33,798 bases of DNA from Aneurinibacillus sp. REN35 (GTDB lineage: Bacteria > Bacillota > Bacilli > Aneurinibacillales > Aneurinibacillaceae), in assembly GCF_041379945.2 (NCBI RefSeq), contig NZ_JBFTXJ020000025.1, positions 1 through 33,798 of the forward strand. Direction: 5' to 3'. Every line of letters starts with the position of its first letter. Within the stretch, counting starts at the first letter, position 1. The position numbers and the translations under genes are program-made. Shown in pieces: positions 21,525 through 29,977 of the stretch. The notes beneath the pieces are model-generated. The model saw only the letters and a program-made list of their open reading frames with translations, was not told the origin of the DNA and did not search any database.

Positions 21525-23519
21525 ATGCTGCGGGAGCTTTTCATTAATATTGCAGTGCTGGTCTCTCTGTTATTTGCGGCCAATCACTTTTTTGAAAGAA
21601 CGTACTTTCAGCGGCTTTCCAAGCGGCAGCTAGAGATTTTGACAGGAGTGACCTATGGCTGTATAGGGATTGTGTTACTGGCGTTTCATTTTGAGGTGAA
21701 GCCCGGTATCTTTATCGATATGCGGCACCTGCCTATTATGCTCGCATCGTTATATGGCGGGCTGCTTCCTGCTTTCATTGCAGGAGTAGTGATGGGGTTC
21801 ACCCGCTTGGTTCAGACAGGCATAGAGCCGATGGCGCTGATCGGTTTTGTGAATATTGTCGTTGTGTCTCTTGTTTGTGTATTTCTATCGCGCTTTTTTG
21901 TGAATAAGTGGGTAGGCGGCCTTGTCCTAATGCTTTATATATTTCTTCAGAATGTGGCGATTTTCTTCTCCATTCTTACAGATATAACCCTTGTGCTGAC
22001 AGCTAGCATGAAGTATTGGGTGATGCTCTTTCTCGGAGGTACGCTAAGCCTGTATGTACTTGATTATGTTCAGCGTTCCAATGATTTGGTTCGTTTATTG
22101 AAAGCGACGAAGGAGCAGTTGGAATCGTTTATTGAGCATAGTGCCGATGCCATTGTTATTTTGGGGATGGATCGGAGCGTTCAGCAGGTGAACGCAAGCT
22201 TTGAGAAGATGTACGGTTGGGAGGAAGAGGAGCTTATTGGCAGACAGCTACCTCTTATTCTGCAAAATGCACAGGAGCAAGCGGAGAAAATATTTGCGAA
22301 AGTAAAGCAAGGTGAATCAATTGCCGGACAGGAGATGGAGGCACGTCGTAAAGATGGTAGTGTACGCAATGTATTCCTGACGATATCTCCAATTAAAGAT
22401 GGAGAAGAGGTTATCGGCATCTCTATTATTTCGCGGGATATTACTGAACGGAAGAAACATGAAGAGGCACTGCGTAAGAGCGAAGCAAAATATCGCTATA
22501 TTACAGAGAATACGTCGGATCTGATTGTGGTGATGACTACGGAAGGGATGATACAATATGCCTCACCTTCCCATGAAACAGTGCTTGGCTGTAAACCGTC
22601 TGAAATTGAAGGGGAACCCCGGCCGGATTTGCTTCCCATAGATGAATTATTTAATACCGAGAAGAAGATCGAAGAAATTATCAAAACGAAAAAAGAGGGA
22701 GAACTTGAATTTCATATTCAGAACAAAAAAGGAGAATGGCGGCTGCTAGAAGCATACATTAAGCCAGTACTAGATGTAGTGGGTCAAGTGGAATCGCTTG
22801 TCATGGTCAGTCGTGATGTGACTGAAAAGAAGCGTACAGAGGAGCTGCTGCAGCAATCGGATAAGCTATCGATGATCGGCGAGATGGCTGCAGGGATTGC
22901 CCATGAGATTCGTAATCCGCTGACGACGCTCAAAGGCTTTGTTCAATTAATGAAAAGCGATATGCAGCATTCTATACATCTTGATTTGATGTTCTCGGAA
23001 TTAGAGCGCATTGAGATGATTACGAACGAGCTGCTTGTGCTAGCTAAGCCTCAGGTTAGCCAATTCAAGCAAAAAGATATCGCATCATTGCTTGATAGTG
23101 TCGTAATGCTTCTTAGCACACAAGCGGTTCTCTATGATATTGAGATAGAAGCGCGATATGAACAGATTCCTCTTGTTATATGTGAAGAGAACCATCTCAA
23201 GCAGGTCTTTATTAACATTATCAAAAACGCGATAGAAGCCATGACTGAAGGCGGCCGGATCACTATTGACGTTCGGCGAGAGGACGCTGAGCAGATTCGC
23301 ATTAGCATTGCGGATGAAGGCTGCGGAATTCCGAAGGAGCGGATGGCCAAACTGGGTGAGCCGTTCTATACCCTCAAGGAAAAAGGCACGGGACTTGGGT
23401 TGATGATTTGTTATAAATTTATTAAAGAGCACGGAGGTCAACTGTTCTTCGAAAGCGAGGTTGGCAGGGGAACACTGGTCACCATCCTGCTCCCAATCGA
23501 CGGCGCGAAAACATCCTAG
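21525..23519 (+). CDS. Sensor histidine kinase, 5TM + two PAS (sporulation-kinase-like)
   Basis: A 664-residue membrane kinase. Residues 5-180 hold about six hydrophobic segments of the 5TM-LYT type (FIDMRHLPIMLASLYGGLLPAFIAGVVMGFTRL), as in KinB/LytS sensors. Two PAS domains follow (about 196-310 and 320-435), each closing in a PAC-like RDITERKK / RDVTEKKR linker. The kinase core has the H-box GIAHEIRNPLTTLKGF with phosphorylated His460, N-box Asn568 (INIIKNAIEA), G1 DEGCGI (597-602) and G2 GTGLGL (621-626). No response regulator is adjacent, as is usual for Spo0F-directed orphan kinases. Feeding the sporulation phosphorelay is therefore inference. Confidence 0.92.
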   Translation: MLRELFINIAVLVSLLFAANHFFERTYFQRLSKRQLEILTGVTYGCIGIVLLAFHFEVKPGIFIDMRHLPIMLASLYGGLLPAFIAGVVMGFTRLVQTGIEPMALIGFVNIVVVSLVCVFLSRFFVNKWVGGLVLMLYIFLQNVAIFFSILTDITLVLTASMKYWVMLFLGGTLSLYVLDYVQRSNDLVRLLKATKEQLESFIEHSADAIVILGMDRSVQQVNASFEKMYGWEEEELIGRQLPLILQNAQEQAEKIFAKVKQGESIAGQEMEARRKDGSVRNVFLTISPIKDGEEVIGISIISRDITERKKHEEALRKSEAKYRYITENTSDLIVVMTTEGMIQYASPSHETVLGCKPSEIEGEPRPDLLPIDELFNTEKKIEEIIKTKKEGELEFHIQNKKGEWRLLEAYIKPVLDVVGQVESLVMVSRDVTEKKRTEELLQQSDKLSMIGEMAAGIAHEIRNPLTTLKGFVQLMKSDMQHSIHLDLMFSELERIEMITNELLVLAKPQVSQFKQKDIASLLDSVVMLLSTQAVLYDIEIEARYEQIPLVICEENHLKQVFINIIKNAIEAMTEGGRITIDVRREDAEQIRISIADEGCGIPKERMAKLGEPFYTLKEKGTGLGLMICYKFIKEHGGQLFFESEVGRGTLVTILLPIDGAKTS

Positions 23520-23548
23520 CCCCATCATACCGGCGTCAGACATGTGGT

Positions 23549-23578
23549 AAAAAGTTAAACGATCGTTTAACTTTTTTT
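23549..23578 (+). terminator. Terminator after the histidine kinase
   Basis: AAAAAGTTAAACG pairs perfectly with CGTTTAACTTTTT, ending in a seven-T run. It is symmetrical and could work in both directions. Confidence 0.9.
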
Positions 23579-23621
23579 GGAAGGGGGAAGCTGCCGGGTA
23601 GGAGGCTGTTCGCTCAAAATC

Positions 23622-23661
23622 AGAAGCAGCAAGGGAATCCGATTGCCCCCTTGCTGCTTCT
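23622..23661 (-). terminator. Terminator of the leftward GNAT gene
   Basis: AGAAGCAGCAAGGG (23622-23635) pairs with CCCTTGCTGCTTCT (23648-23661), a 14-bp perfect stem. On the minus strand it is followed by GATTTTG, a moderate U-tract, 44 bases beyond the end of the tandem GNAT gene. Confidence 0.75.
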
Positions 23662-23704
23662 TTGTGTACGTGCGGGTGTTGCCCGGTACATGCCCCGTAA
23701 AAAG

Positions 23705-24580
23705 CTACAATAAACATTCATAGTAATCATGTACAAACGCTTTCTCGAATCCGCAGGACTGGTAAAGATGCAGGGCGTTCTCATTCTCGCATGCGACTTC
23801 TAATGCGATATGAGGTAGCTGCTGCTTTTGGATCTCATCAAGCGTAAGGGCGAGGATATGCCGGCCATGCCCCTGACCGCGAAATGCGGGGTCTACACAA
23901 AATCCATAAATGAAAGCGTCATCCGGATTTATCATGACACTGATTCTTCCAATCGGGAAGTCGTCCTTTTTGAGATAAGCAATATAGGTTTGGGTGTTTG
24001 GACTTTCCAACGCCTGAATCGTATACCCTCGTGCTTCCTGTTCGATCATAGCAAAGCCGGATTGATTCAGAGCAGTAAGTATATCGATATCCGTCATATC
24101 AGCCCGCTTCAAATAAACGGCAGGGTTGGAGATGTAAGGTGTGTGTTCTATTAACTTCATATGGTATTCTGAGAAGGAATAAGTGCTGTGAATAGAAGTG
24201 GCAAAGTGTTTTGCTTCAATGGACTGTCTTGGACAGACAAAAAGCAGACGATGTACGCCGCGCCGCCTGCCCTCTACCATCGCTTCTTTCGATAAAACTT
24301 TAAAAATACCGCGCTGACGGTGTTTCGGATGTGTCATACCGACGATTTCAATCTCCCGCTGATTGAACTGATAGAGTGCGAGATAGCCCAGCAGTGTGCC
24401 GTTTTCGTAATAGAGGAAATCATTTGTTTCCTCATTTGAACGACGATCCAGCATATCCCAGATGAGCTTGATCTCGATGCTTTCATGTTCCTTGCATTGT
24501 GCTGCGAGCTGGCGAATGTCCTGTTTTTCCTGTTCGGTGAGTCCTTGCCTGGCGGCTGGTTGAGGTTGAATGGGTGTCAT
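23705..24580 (-). CDS. Tandem GNAT acetyltransferase (two domains)
   Basis: A 291-residue protein with two GNAT domains in series. The first (about 15-135) has the cofactor loop HPKHRQRGIFKVLSKEA. The second (about 155-291) has DPAFRGQGHGRHILALTLDEI and ends with ALEVACENENALHLYQSCGFE. Only the second carries the full R/QxxGxG/A acetyl-CoA loop (RGQGHG). The first has RQRGIF and may be less active. Two-domain GNATs include mycothiol synthase and several antibiotic or polyamine acetylases, but the substrate is unknown here. The ATG at 24580 has a GGGGAG site. Confidence 0.9.
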   Translation of the reverse strand: MTPIQPQPAARQGLTEQEKQDIRQLAAQCKEHESIEIKLIWDMLDRRSNEETNDFLYYENGTLLGYLALYQFNQREIEIVGMTHPKHRQRGIFKVLSKEAMVEGRRRGVHRLLFVCPRQSIEAKHFATSIHSTYSFSEYHMKLIEHTPYISNPAVYLKRADMTDIDILTALNQSGFAMIEQEARGYTIQALESPNTQTYIAYLKKDDFPIGRISVMINPDDAFIYGFCVDPAFRGQGHGRHILALTLDEIQKQQLPHIALEVACENENALHLYQSCGFEKAFVHDYYECLL

Positions 24581-24726
24581 ATGATCACTCCCCTTCCGAT
24601 TCTCTACTTACTTCCAAATTCATTATACATAATAATCCGCGCTCTTATAGATGAACGGCGGGTGATGAAATCGGTACAATTTGGTTAGATTAAAAGAAAC
24701 CATGTGCCAAAAGGAGCTGCATAACG

Positions 24727-25941
24727 ATGAATATTTTTTCTGTCGGCGGTCCGGGTCAGCGCAAGCTGTTGATCAGCGCGGGGATTAGCTGGCTGTTCGA
24801 CGCCATGGATGTAGGCATTATCTCATTTATTGTCGCTGCACTGACCGTCGCGTGGAGCCTGACCCCTGAGCAGGTGGGATGGCTGACAAGCATCAACTCG
24901 ATCGGTATGGCTTTTGGCGCGGCGTTGGCCGGCATATTGGCGGACCGGTATGGAAGGAAAACGGTGCTTCTATCCACCATTATCATTTTCTCTATTGCTA
25001 CAGGTCTTTCTGCACTCGCAACGTCCTTTGTTGTATTGTGTGTGCTGCGTTTTATCGCAGGCTTCGGACTCGGCGGTGAGCTTCCGGTAGCTTCTACACT
25101 TGTCTCGGAGAGCATGCCTGCAGCGGAGCGGGGGCGTGCGGTGGTGCTGCTGGAGAGTTTTTGGGCGGGAGGCTGGCTGCTGGCGGCGCTGATCGCCTAC
25201 TTTGTTATCCCATATTACGGCTGGCAGGCTGCGTTTATTATCGGAGCGGTGCCGGCTGTGTATGCGATATATTTGCGGAGCGCCATTGATGATTCGCCGC
25301 GCCACCTGGCGATCAGGGAGCAGCGCAAGCTCTCCTTTTGGCAAAGCATCGTATCCATTTGGACGAAGGAGCATCGCAGGTCAACTGTGGTGTTATGGGT
25401 GTTGTGGTTTACCGTCGTGTTTTCCTACTACGGGATGTTTTTATGGCTGCCGACCGTTATGGTGCTGAAAGGATTCAGCTTAATTAAAAGCTTCGAATAT
25501 GTACTCATTATGACGCTCGCACAACTGCCGGGCTATTTTACGGCCGCTTATTTTATCGAGCGGTATGGCAGAAAGTTTGTCCTTGTGCTGTATTTGTCGC
25601 TGACAGCCGGAAGTGCGCTGTGGTTCGGAAATGCTGATTCCGTACCTTCCCTACTTGCGGCAGGTATTCTCTTATCGTTTTTCAATCTGGGAGCATGGGG
25701 TGGCCTGTATGCGTACACTCCGGAGCTGTATCCGACGAGTGTGCGTTCTACCGGTACTGGGATGGCTGCATCATGCGGGCGGATCGGTGGAGTTATAGCA
25801 CCGCTTTTGGTTGGTTATATGGTAAAGAACGGAATAGGAATCTCTTGGATTTTTACAATGTTTTTTGCCGTCATTTTGATTGGGGTGTTGGCAGTAGCTT
25901 TCTTTGGCAGGGAGACACGGAATATAGAGCTTGTGGATTAA
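24727..25941 (+). CDS. MFS transporter, NiaP/AAHS-like
   Basis: A 404-residue, 12-segment major-facilitator symporter of the metabolite:H+ type. Seen: SWLFDAMDVGIISFIVAAL in helix 1, motif-A loop GILADRYGRKTVLLS, GFGLGGELPVASTLVSE with the family's GGE(L/Y)P signature, and YTPELYPTSVRSTGTGMAASCGRIGG in the second half. This combination is typical of aromatic-acid/niacin transporters such as B. subtilis NiaP (YceI). Niacin is the best guess, with aromatic acids as the alternative. AAAAGGAG precedes the ATG. Confidence 0.85.
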   Translation: MNIFSVGGPGQRKLLISAGISWLFDAMDVGIISFIVAALTVAWSLTPEQVGWLTSINSIGMAFGAALAGILADRYGRKTVLLSTIIIFSIATGLSALATSFVVLCVLRFIAGFGLGGELPVASTLVSESMPAAERGRAVVLLESFWAGGWLLAALIAYFVIPYYGWQAAFIIGAVPAVYAIYLRSAIDDSPRHLAIREQRKLSFWQSIVSIWTKEHRRSTVVLWVLWFTVVFSYYGMFLWLPTVMVLKGFSLIKSFEYVLIMTLAQLPGYFTAAYFIERYGRKFVLVLYLSLTAGSALWFGNADSVPSLLAAGILLSFFNLGAWGGLYAYTPELYPTSVRSTGTGMAASCGRIGGVIAPLLVGYMVKNGIGISWIFTMFFAVILIGVLAVAFFGRETRNIELVD

Positions 25942-25965
25942 CTATCCAATATGAATATGACATAG

Positions 25966-25993
25966 AGAAGCCTGGGTGCGTACCCAGGCTTCT
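25966..25993. terminator. Bidirectional terminator
   Basis: AGAAGCCTGGGT pairs perfectly with ACCCAGGCTTCT through a four-base loop, between the convergent MFS and stress-protein genes. T-runs are short on both sides. Confidence 0.75.
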
Positions 25994-26010
25994 GTTGCAT
26001 GTAAAGAATA

Positions 26011-26589
26011 TTAGTTCAATGGCCGCTGCGGATCATAAGGATGTTCATCGTATGCTCGTTCTGCTGCACTTCCACCCTCTGACAGGTTATCGTTATAGTA
26101 ATTTTCGTTTAATGTGCCATGATCGCGGAATGTCTGCATGATTTGCCGCGCTTGCTGGTCGTGCGCATTGACCAGTACAAGAATATCTCCGTTCTTCACA
26201 TGTTTCTCATAATCCCTCGCTTCATTCTCAGGGATGCCCATGCCGATTAATGCCCCCATAAGCCCTAGAGCGCTTGCACCGAGTGCGGCCCCGCCCAATG
26301 TCGTAGCGATGGGTCCTGCCGCCACGATCGGCCCAATGCCCGGTATGGTTAAGGCGCCGATGCCTACCAGCAGACCTGTAAGGCCTCCGAGCATTCCTCC
26401 GGTCACAGCCCCTGTTGCCAATCCCTCATTGACCTTTGTGCCTGCCGCTTTTTCTATGCTGCGGATTTCAGAGCGGTCTTTGACAATGACCGAGATGTCC
26501 TCAGGCCGGTAACCCATAACCTTGAGTGCCTCTACTACTTTCGTCGCGTTATCACGCGTATGGAATACACCTACCAGTGTTCTTGCCAA
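26011..26589 (-). CDS. General stress protein with glycine-zipper segment
   Basis: A 192-residue protein. Residues 1-45 form a ferredoxin-like alpha/beta start (TLVGVFHTRDNATKVVEALKVMGYRPEDISVIVKD) as in YflT-type general stress proteins. Residues 58-115 are a long glycine- and alanine-rich hydrophobic stretch that could form a membrane hairpin. A second alpha/beta part (NGDILVLVNAHDQQARQIMQTF) and an acidic tail follow. The start is TTG at 26589 with AAGGAGG upstream. Further upstream on the minus strand GTTAAC and GGTAAT are spaced like a sigma-B promoter, but both elements deviate from consensus, so stress control is only a suggestion. Confidence 0.8.
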   Translation of the reverse strand: MARTLVGVFHTRDNATKVVEALKVMGYRPEDISVIVKDRSEIRSIEKAAGTKVNEGLATGAVTGGMLGGLTGLLVGIGALTIPGIGPIVAAGPIATTLGGAALGASALGLMGALIGMGIPENEARDYEKHVKNGDILVLVNAHDQQARQIMQTFRDHGTLNENYYNDNLSEGGSAAERAYDEHPYDPQRPLN

Positions 26590-26736
26590 AATAACACGCC
26601 TCCTTACGCTTATTGTTTTTCATTACCACAAAAAAGAAAGAGTTAACTGCGGCCTTACGAGAGACGTTGTAGGAAAAACATTTTTTTTGTCGAATCTTTT
26701 TAATTTAGAAAAAAAGAAGGGGAGGCTAATGCGCAG

Positions 26737-27951
26737 ATGGAGAATTGTAAATGGATCTTAAAAAAGAGGGCAGATGGACAGAGAGAGGACGCATATTTAG
26801 CGCCGTTTACTGAACAGGAAGCAAGCAGGGTACAGGCGTTCCACAAGACGATGGACAGCTACCATCCAACTCCGCTGCATAGTCTTCGGCATCTGGCACA
26901 GCATTTGGGGATTGGAAAAATATATGTAAAAGATGAATCAAAGCGCTTTGGGCTACAGGCGTTTAAAGCGCTTGGCGGATCGTATGCGATTGGCCGGTAC
27001 CTTGCGGCGCAGCTGCAAAAAGAGATCGAGGAGACATCGTTTCAAGAGTTAACATCGCCGAATGTCAGAAATAAGCTTGATCAGATTACCTTTGCCTCGG
27101 CAACAGACGGTAATCATGGCAGAGGTGTTGCTTGGTCGGCTACACAGTTTGGACAGAAGTCAATCATCTACATGCCGCAGGGTTCGGCGCAGATTCGACT
27201 TGAAAATATTCGTCGGGCAGGCGCAAAAGCAGAGATAACAAATCTGAATTACGACGATACCGTACGTCTCATGGAGAAGCATGCCGAAGTCAATGGATGG
27301 GTGCTTGTTCAAGATACAACTTGGGATGGGTATCAAGAAATACCGCTGCATATTATGCAGGGATATATGACGATGGTAATGGAAGCTCTTGAGCAGATGC
27401 GTGCAGATGGCGAAGAGAAGCCTACCCATGTTTTTATTCAAGTAGGTGTCGGCTCGATCGCTGGTGCGGTACAGGGCTTGCTTGTAAATATGTTCGGGGA
27501 TGAGCGTCCGATTATGATTATTGTAGAGCCGAATAAAGCTGATTGTCATTATCGCTCCGCTTTAACGGAAGATGGAAGCCTGCAATATGTAACAGGCGCT
27601 ATGGATACGATGATGGCAGGATTGGCTTGCGGAGAGCCGAATCCGCTCTCCTGGCAGATCATGAAGACGTATTGTGAGATGTTTATTTCATGTCCGGATG
27701 AAGTGGCAGCGCACGGTATGAGACTGTTAGGTAATCCGCTTGCAGATGATCCGCAGATCATCTCAGGGGAGTCAGGGGCGGTAACAAGCGGACTTGTAAG
27801 TCTTTTAATGCGTGAGAAACAGTTGCGTGAAGCGCGGGAGGAGCTGGCACTTGATCAAGATTCTGTTGTGCTGGTATTTAATACGGAAGGAGATACCGAT
27901 CCAAAGAATTACCGGCGCGTAGTATGGGATGGAATTCTTTCGAATGCGTAA
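26737..27951 (+). CDS. dpaL: Diaminopropionate ammonia-lyase
   Basis: A 404-residue PLP enzyme that converts 2,3-diaminopropionate to pyruvate and two ammonia. The Schiff-base lysine is K77 in RFGLQAFKALGGSYA, the same position as in the E. coli enzyme YgeX. ATDGNHGRGVAW (122-133) and VGVGSIAGAVQG bind the cofactor phosphate and substrate, and the ending SGESGAVTSGLVSLL...NTEGDTDP is family-specific. Length matches the family. The GGGGAGG site is 12 bases from the ATG, a little long. It stands alone and supports use of amino acids as carbon and nitrogen source. Confidence 0.95.
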   Translation: MENCKWILKKRADGQREDAYLAPFTEQEASRVQAFHKTMDSYHPTPLHSLRHLAQHLGIGKIYVKDESKRFGLQAFKALGGSYAIGRYLAAQLQKEIEETSFQELTSPNVRNKLDQITFASATDGNHGRGVAWSATQFGQKSIIYMPQGSAQIRLENIRRAGAKAEITNLNYDDTVRLMEKHAEVNGWVLVQDTTWDGYQEIPLHIMQGYMTMVMEALEQMRADGEEKPTHVFIQVGVGSIAGAVQGLLVNMFGDERPIMIIVEPNKADCHYRSALTEDGSLQYVTGAMDTMMAGLACGEPNPLSWQIMKTYCEMFISCPDEVAAHGMRLLGNPLADDPQIISGESGAVTSGLVSLLMREKQLREAREELALDQDSVVLVFNTEGDTDPKNYRRVVWDGILSNA

Positions 27952-27959
27952 AATATAGG

Positions 27960-28001
27960 AAGCGGCTGGCATCGGATTTATCCGAGGGTCCAGCCGCTTT
28001 C
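27960..28001. terminator. Terminator shared by convergent genes
   Basis: AGCGGCTGG (27961-27969) pairs with CCAGCCGCT (27990-27998), with an inner CGGA/TCCG helix, followed by TTCTGTCTTG. The stop codon and last codons (SGWTLG) of the leftward DUF952 gene lie inside the hairpin, so the structure is both coding and terminating. Confidence 0.75.
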
Positions 28002-28310
28002 TGTCTTGTGCAAGCATTTGATTTCTATAATAGCGTCTGTATTAAGTGGGCCGTAGATATGGGGATATAGATTCGAGTCCTTGGCTCGTTCATATTTGAC
28101 CTCGGAGGTTACGCGATCTTCGTCGATGACAAGCAGCAATAATTCATCTGTACAATCTTTGTATACACGATTGGCTACATTCATGAGAAGGTCGTCGCCC
28201 TTGGTAGCGTGGATGAAGCCTTCCTCGTTGTAATCGCGCGGAACGTATTCTTTTTTATCTTTGAATTGTTCCCAGTAGGAGGCTTTGCATAAGCAGTAGA
28301 TGATTCGCAT
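27978..28310 (-). CDS. DUF952 family protein
   Basis: A 110-residue protein of the small DUF952 family. Seen: the opening IIYCLCKASYWEQFKDKKEYVP, then EEGFIHATKGDDLLMNVANRVYKD, LLLLVIDEDRVTSEVKYE and LYPHIYGPLNTDAIIEIK. The GFIHAT and PHIYGPLN motifs define the family. These proteins resemble a part of ADP-ribosyl/2'-phosphotransferase-like folds, but no activity is established to my knowledge. I take ATG 28310 (MRIIYC), because the in-frame TTG at 28322 sits almost on top of the AAAGGA site. ATG spacing is then 13, slightly long. Confidence 0.85.
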   Translation of the reverse strand: MRIIYCLCKASYWEQFKDKKEYVPRDYNEEGFIHATKGDDLLMNVANRVYKDCTDELLLLVIDEDRVTSEVKYERAKDSNLYPHIYGPLNTDAIIEIKCLHKTESGWTLG

Positions 28311-28481
28311 AGTACCAGTCAATTCCTTTCCATTCCGAGTATAAACCGTACTGTTTTTTATTATGGGCGATTGAGATGGGGCAGGCCAGTAAAAGATGTA
28401 AAATTTCTTTTATTTTGTTGTAACTCTGCATATATTTTTTCGTATAGAAAGATAACCAATGGACAAAGGAGACAAGATTAT

Positions 28482-28664
28482 ATGTCCTTTTTTAAAGACT
28501 TGATGAAAATGCTGTCAGGAAACAAAAAGCACGGATATCGGCACTACAGCAGCAGCGACTATCATCGCCGTTCGCATCGTCCGCAGGACTATGGTCGTTC
28601 TCATTATGGGCACTCTCACTACAAGAAAAGAAAGTACTCAAGCCGCAGTTTCTTTAGCAGCTAG
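28482..28664 (+). CDS. Small basic Ser/His/Tyr/Arg-rich protein
   Basis: A 60-residue protein beginning MSFFKDLMKMLSGNKKHGY, with AAAGGAG nine bases upstream of ATG 28482. After an amphipathic N-terminal helix the sequence is almost wholly Ser, His, Tyr, Arg and Lys (HYSSSDYHRRSHRP, YGRSHYGHSHYKKRKYSS), strongly basic and probably disordered. Periodic H-Y/S-H pairs could bind metal or nucleic acid. I do not recognise a family. It has its own terminator at 28685-28716, supporting a genuine single-gene transcript. Confidence 0.65.
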   Translation: MSFFKDLMKMLSGNKKHGYRHYSSSDYHRRSHRPQDYGRSHYGHSHYKKRKYSSRSFFSS

Positions 28665-28684
28665 TCTATACGTATTCTACAGAA

Positions 28685-28716
28685 GGAGAGAGGATGAACA
28701 AAAGCCTCTCTCTTTT
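28685..28716 (+). terminator. Terminator of the small basic protein gene
   Basis: GGAGAGAGG pairs with CCTCTCTC through an 11-base loop, followed by TTTTCATTTTC. Confidence 0.75.
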
Positions 28717-28793
28717 CATTTTCATCTAGCTCAGTCCCATAGTACAATATTTTTATAGTAGTAAATAATTGTTGGCAAGGGAGGGAAGCGAAG

Positions 28794-29255
28794 ATGGGCC
28801 TGCAAGGGGAGTCTGAAGAAGAAGTGATATCCTTTCATTCAAAGGAGCGCTGGATGCGTAAGAGGAAGGAGATAGAGGCATGGAATCGGCATGAAAAGGT
28901 TGTAAGAAAGCCTAAAACGACGGTTCCGTTTCTTCATGATGAAGTGGATGAAGAACTATTTCCCGCTCTTTTTTTGTTGAATGATGCAGGCGTTCATACG
29001 CAGCACTCCTGTGCAGGTGTAAGTTTGTTGGATGATCCTATTCATCATTCCCTTTATGCGTATGTAACCATCCTTGATTCCAAGAAAGGCCGGGATCTGA
29101 TTGCTGATCTGCAGCGGCGCATGCGCCACCGTCTTCTTGTCACATATGAACCAAAGAGAAAACGCTACGACCTTTCATCTTTTTATATTAAGCATAACCG
29201 TTCATTTTGTTTTTTGCTGTATCAGTATGCAATGTGCTGGAAAAAACACCCCTAG
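28794..29255 (+). CDS. Conserved protein of unknown function
   Basis: A 153-residue soluble protein. The N-terminal 45 residues are charged (KERWMRKRKEIEAWNRHEKVVRKP). The core reads VPFLHDEVDEELFPALFLLNDAGVHTQHSCAGVSLLDDPIHHSLYAYVTIL and then RMRHRLLVTYEP...YDLSSFYIKHNRSFCFLLYQYA. The HTQHSCAG and HHSLYAYV motifs bring Cys and several His together, so a metal site is possible. This pattern seems familiar as a Bacillales-only conserved protein, but I cannot name a function. GGGAGGG precedes the ATG. Confidence 0.75.
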   Translation: MGLQGESEEEVISFHSKERWMRKRKEIEAWNRHEKVVRKPKTTVPFLHDEVDEELFPALFLLNDAGVHTQHSCAGVSLLDDPIHHSLYAYVTILDSKKGRDLIADLQRRMRHRLLVTYEPKRKRYDLSSFYIKHNRSFCFLLYQYAMCWKKHP

Positions 29256-29327
29256 TGGTGAAAAACTTTTGTATACGTTACAATAAAAATAAAACGCTTT
29301 AAGTGGAGCTGAAAAGGAGAGAATCGT

Positions 29328-29882
29328 ATGTCAGCGTTATCTGAGATCATGAAGTATAATCAGAATTTTGTTGAAGACGGAAAATACGAAGAATTTCGCA
29401 CCACAAAATTTCCGGACAAGGGTATTGTTATTCTTACTTGTATGGATACTCGTCTTGTTGAACTTCTCCCTCATGCAATGAACCTGAAAAATGGTGATGC
29501 AAAAATCATCAAAAATGCTGGTGCATTGGTATCCCATCCATTTGGAAGTATCATGCGCAGCATCCTGGTAGCCGTATATGAGCTGCAGGCCAAGGAAGTG
29601 TTTGTAGTCGGACACCATGATTGCGGGATGACTAGTCTAGAGTCCAATGCATTGCTTGACAAAGCGAAGGCAAGCGGTGTAACAGAAGATAAGATTGAGA
29701 CGCTGCAGCATGCAGGAATCGAGCTGGATAAATGGCTAACGGGTTTCGATAGTGTAGCCGACAGCGTACAGCAGACTGTAGATAATATTAAGAAGCACCC
29801 ACTGTTCCCACAAGCAATTGCGGTTCACGGTTTGGTTATTCATCCGGAGACAGGGAAGTTGGACGTGGTGGTAGAAGGATAA
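29328..29882 (+). CDS. Beta-class carbonic anhydrase (YtiB-like)
   Basis: A 184-residue zinc enzyme interconverting CO2 and bicarbonate in the cytosol. The zinc ligands are C38 (in CMDTRL, with the D40-R42 dyad), H96 and C99 (in GHHDCGM). IIKNAGALVSHPFGSIMRSI is the conserved active-site wall. Length and the short C-terminus match the type of B. subtilis YtiB. AAAAGGAGAG precedes the ATG. It has its own terminator. Confidence 0.95.
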   Translation: MSALSEIMKYNQNFVEDGKYEEFRTTKFPDKGIVILTCMDTRLVELLPHAMNLKNGDAKIIKNAGALVSHPFGSIMRSILVAVYELQAKEVFVVGHHDCGMTSLESNALLDKAKASGVTEDKIETLQHAGIELDKWLTGFDSVADSVQQTVDNIKKHPLFPQAIAVHGLVIHPETGKLDVVVEG

Positions 29883-29894
29883 GTGTAGTAAAAG

Positions 29895-29935
29895 AAAAGG
29901 GCGTCTGGCACACTAAAGGTCAGAAGCCCTTTTTT
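29895..29935 (+). terminator. Terminator after the carbonic anhydrase
   Basis: AAAAGGGC-TCTG pairs with CAGA-GCCCTTTT around a 12-base loop, followed by a T-run, 13 bases after the stop codon. Confidence 0.8.
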
Positions 29936-29977
29936 GCAATAGAAGGAAGGTATGCCAAGACGGAAGGAGTTGGGGAT

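Noticed and set aside
23085-23717. 210-codon minus-strand frame over the kinase C-terminus and terminator
   Set aside because: It runs antisense through the HATPase domain and two terminators, with no family resemblance.
26590-26640. Sigma-B promoter for the glycine-zipper stress protein
   Set aside because: GTTAAC-N14-GGTAAT only partly fits GTTTAA-N12-15-GGGTAT, so it is mentioned as a hint and not called.
26729-26761. Ten-codon frame MRRWRIVNGS overlapping the dpaL start
   Set aside because: Its ribosome-binding spacing is good, but the frame is very short, has no leader-peptide logic, and dpaL has the same GGGGAGG available.
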